From: JAJEFO01 sp965221845
Lineage (GTDB): Bacteria > Pseudomonadota > Alphaproteobacteria > Rhodobacterales > Rhodobacteraceae
NCBI GenBank assembly: GCA_965221845.1
Contig: OZ244919.1
Location: 3,968,001-4,032,000, forward strand
DNA length: 64,000 nt
Direction of reading: 5' to 3'
In this document: positions 62,805 through 64,000 of the stretch, piece by piece
Layout: each line of letters opens with the position of its first letter
How positions within the stretch are numbered: the stretch's first letter is position 1
Notes under the pieces: generated by a model
Told to the model about the DNA's origin: nothing
The model's database searches: none
Seen by the model: the letters and a program-made list of their open reading frames with translations, nothing else
Position numbers and translations under genes: made by a program

Positions 62805-63743
62805 ATGCTCGAAGGGATCCACAGGACGCGCCTGGCATCGCTGGGCCTGATTGCGACCGCCGCCCTCTGGGGCGGCAATCACGTGGTCATCCGCAACATG
62901 GCGGATCAGACGGATCCGCTTGCGCTGGTGTTCTGGCGCTGGACGCTCAGCGCGCTGGCGCTTCTGCTCCTGACCGGCGGGCCGCTGTGGCGCGCACGGC
63001 GCGTCCTGCGGGCGCATCTGGGCAGGATCGCAGTTCTGGGATTCCTGAGCTGCGTCCCTTTTTCCCTGGCCATCATTGCGGCCCCGTTTGGCACATCCGC
63101 TGCCAATGTCGGGTTGATCCAGGCTACGGCGCCGCTGTGGATCGCGGCCGCGGGGACGCTGTTCCTGTCAGAACGGGCATCCGCACGGAGCACGGCAGGG
63201 CTGGGCCTGGGCTTTGCCGGCGCCGCACTGCTGATCTCGTCGGGACCTGCCGCCGGGACACTCTCGGCCGAGTTGCGCTGGGGGGATGCATTGGCTCTGA
63301 TCGCGACCCTGATCTGGGCAGGATACACTCTGTTGCTGCGGAAGATCCAAGGCATCCTGCATCCCGTCACGACGTTCAGCGCGATCGCCCTTACCGGATA
63401 TGCCGCGCTGATCCCGTGCCATGTGATCCTGACATTGGCGGCAAGCCCTGCGGGCATGCCGCTCCTTCCGCCCAGGGAGATCTGGCCTTCGGTGGCCTAT
63501 GTCGGGCTGGGGGCCACGCTGCTGGGAAACATGTTCTGGAATTTCGGAGTGCATGCCCTTGGGCCGACAGCGTCCTCGCAGTTCCTGTTTCTTGCCCCGT
63601 TATGCTCCATCGCATTCGGCGCCTGCTGGCTGCAGGAATACCTTTCACCCCTGGGCTGGATGGGAGCGGTCATGATCATACTGGGACTTGTCCTTTCAAC
63701 TGCCGGGCGGCAAGGAGGGCAAGAGGGCAGTGGGTCACCTTGA
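62805..63743 (+). CDS. EamA-family (DMT) transporter
   Basis: A 312-aa membrane protein with two EamA repeats of five helices each: AALWGGNHVVIRNMADQTDPLALVFWRW in the first and WGDALALIATLIWAGYTLLLRKIQG in the second, ending GWMGAVMIILGLVLS. The family mainly exports amino acids and metabolites. It begins 6 bp after the permease stop, so it belongs to the hydantoin-type operon and may export a breakdown product such as a carbamoyl or amino acid. Confidence 0.88.
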   Translation: MLEGIHRTRLASLGLIATAALWGGNHVVIRNMADQTDPLALVFWRWTLSALALLLLTGGPLWRARRVLRAHLGRIAVLGFLSCVPFSLAIIAAPFGTSAANVGLIQATAPLWIAAAGTLFLSERASARSTAGLGLGFAGAALLISSGPAAGTLSAELRWGDALALIATLIWAGYTLLLRKIQGILHPVTTFSAIALTGYAALIPCHVILTLAASPAGMPLLPPREIWPSVAYVGLGATLLGNMFWNFGVHALGPTASSQFLFLAPLCSIAFGACWLQEYLSPLGWMGAVMIILGLVLSTAGRQGGQEGSGSP

Positions 63744-64000
63744 AGGTCTTCCATGGGGCCGCGGGGGCCGGCCTTCGGGTTCGCGGCTTCGGCGAGCCGC
63801 ATCATGCCGTCGACCGCCGCCGTGCCGGACAGCGTCATCCATTGCCAGGCGGAAACCCCGAAAACGCCCGAAGCCCGTCGAGGGGTCCGGCGTGGCGGCT
63901 TGCCGGGACAGGGGCGACGATCGTCCGTTTCCTCGGCCGCAACCGGGAGAGGACCGGGCACGCGGCCGGGGACGTCAGCCGGATGGCCGGGGATGGGCGT
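63744..64000. other. right edge of the window, no gene recognised
   Basis: The last ~257 bp have open frames on both strands. One minus-strand frame reads GVFGVSAWQWMTLSGTAAVDGMMRLAEAANP, which looks protein-like but matches no family I know, and its continuation overlaps the EamA gene antisense. It may be the C-terminal part or a relic of a gene truncated near the EamA stop. Confidence 0.3.

Overview
The window comes from a GC-rich alphaproteobacterial chromosome. The closest fit is the Rhodobacterales (Paracoccaceae/Roseobacter relatives). The main evidence is the complex I run nuoG-H-I-(carboxymuconolactone decarboxylase-like)-J-K-L-M-N, preceded by a DUF5333-type gene and followed by birA, coaX and RNase J, an order I recall as characteristic of that order. 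Many TRAP and betaine-type ABC importers and a cysteate sulfo-lyase-like enzyme agree with this. All functional calls rest on recognising motifs in the translations; no database search was possible.

Layout. (1) 1-2.4 kb: tail of an FMN-binding glutamate-synthase-like protein, then a relic of a type I restriction locus (hsdM with its catalytic middle deleted) coupled to a HEPN/MNT pair. (2) 2.9-10.6 kb: a hexuronate/aldonate module. A GntR regulator, TRAP transporter and L-idonate 5-dehydrogenase-like gene run on the minus strand, divergent from uxuA-uxuB. A 98-bp MITE sits between dctM and idnD. (3) 10.9-21.5 kb: a secreted orphan, a RecQ helicase with three HRDC domains, and a pile of insertion sequences (IS630, IS5-like split by an IS110-bearing insert, IS30) that has destroyed the abiEii toxin gene while abiEi remains open. 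(4) 21.6-30.5 kb: a lipoprotein, then a sugar-acid catabolic locus. A fused IclR/SMP-30 protein diverges from an SDR, an enolase-superfamily dehydratase, a second SDR interrupted by an IS5-family element, and a second TRAP transporter. (5) 30.8-31.5 kb: vapB with a frameshifted vapC. (6) 32.5-44.0 kb: nuoG-N and birA. (7) 44.0-52.3 kb: an island between birA and coaX, holding a druA-like/ISAs1 relic, a rearranged IS30 end, and a LysR/cysteate-lyase/betaine-type ABC transporter/hydrolase operon. (8) 52.4-54.8 kb: coaX and RNase J. (9) 55.3-63.7 kb: a TetR-controlled hydantoinase/oxoprolinase operon with an ABC importer and an EamA exporter.

Two themes stand out. First, several defence or toxin-antitoxin loci (type I RM, HEPN-MNT, AbiE, VapBC, a DruA-like gene) are present and nearly all are decayed, some by identifiable IS insertions. 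Second, there are four compact import-plus-catabolism cassettes, each with its own regulator (GntR, fused IclR, LysR, TetR) and, in most, a visible palindromic operator candidate. No rRNA, tRNA or CRISPR array was recognised.
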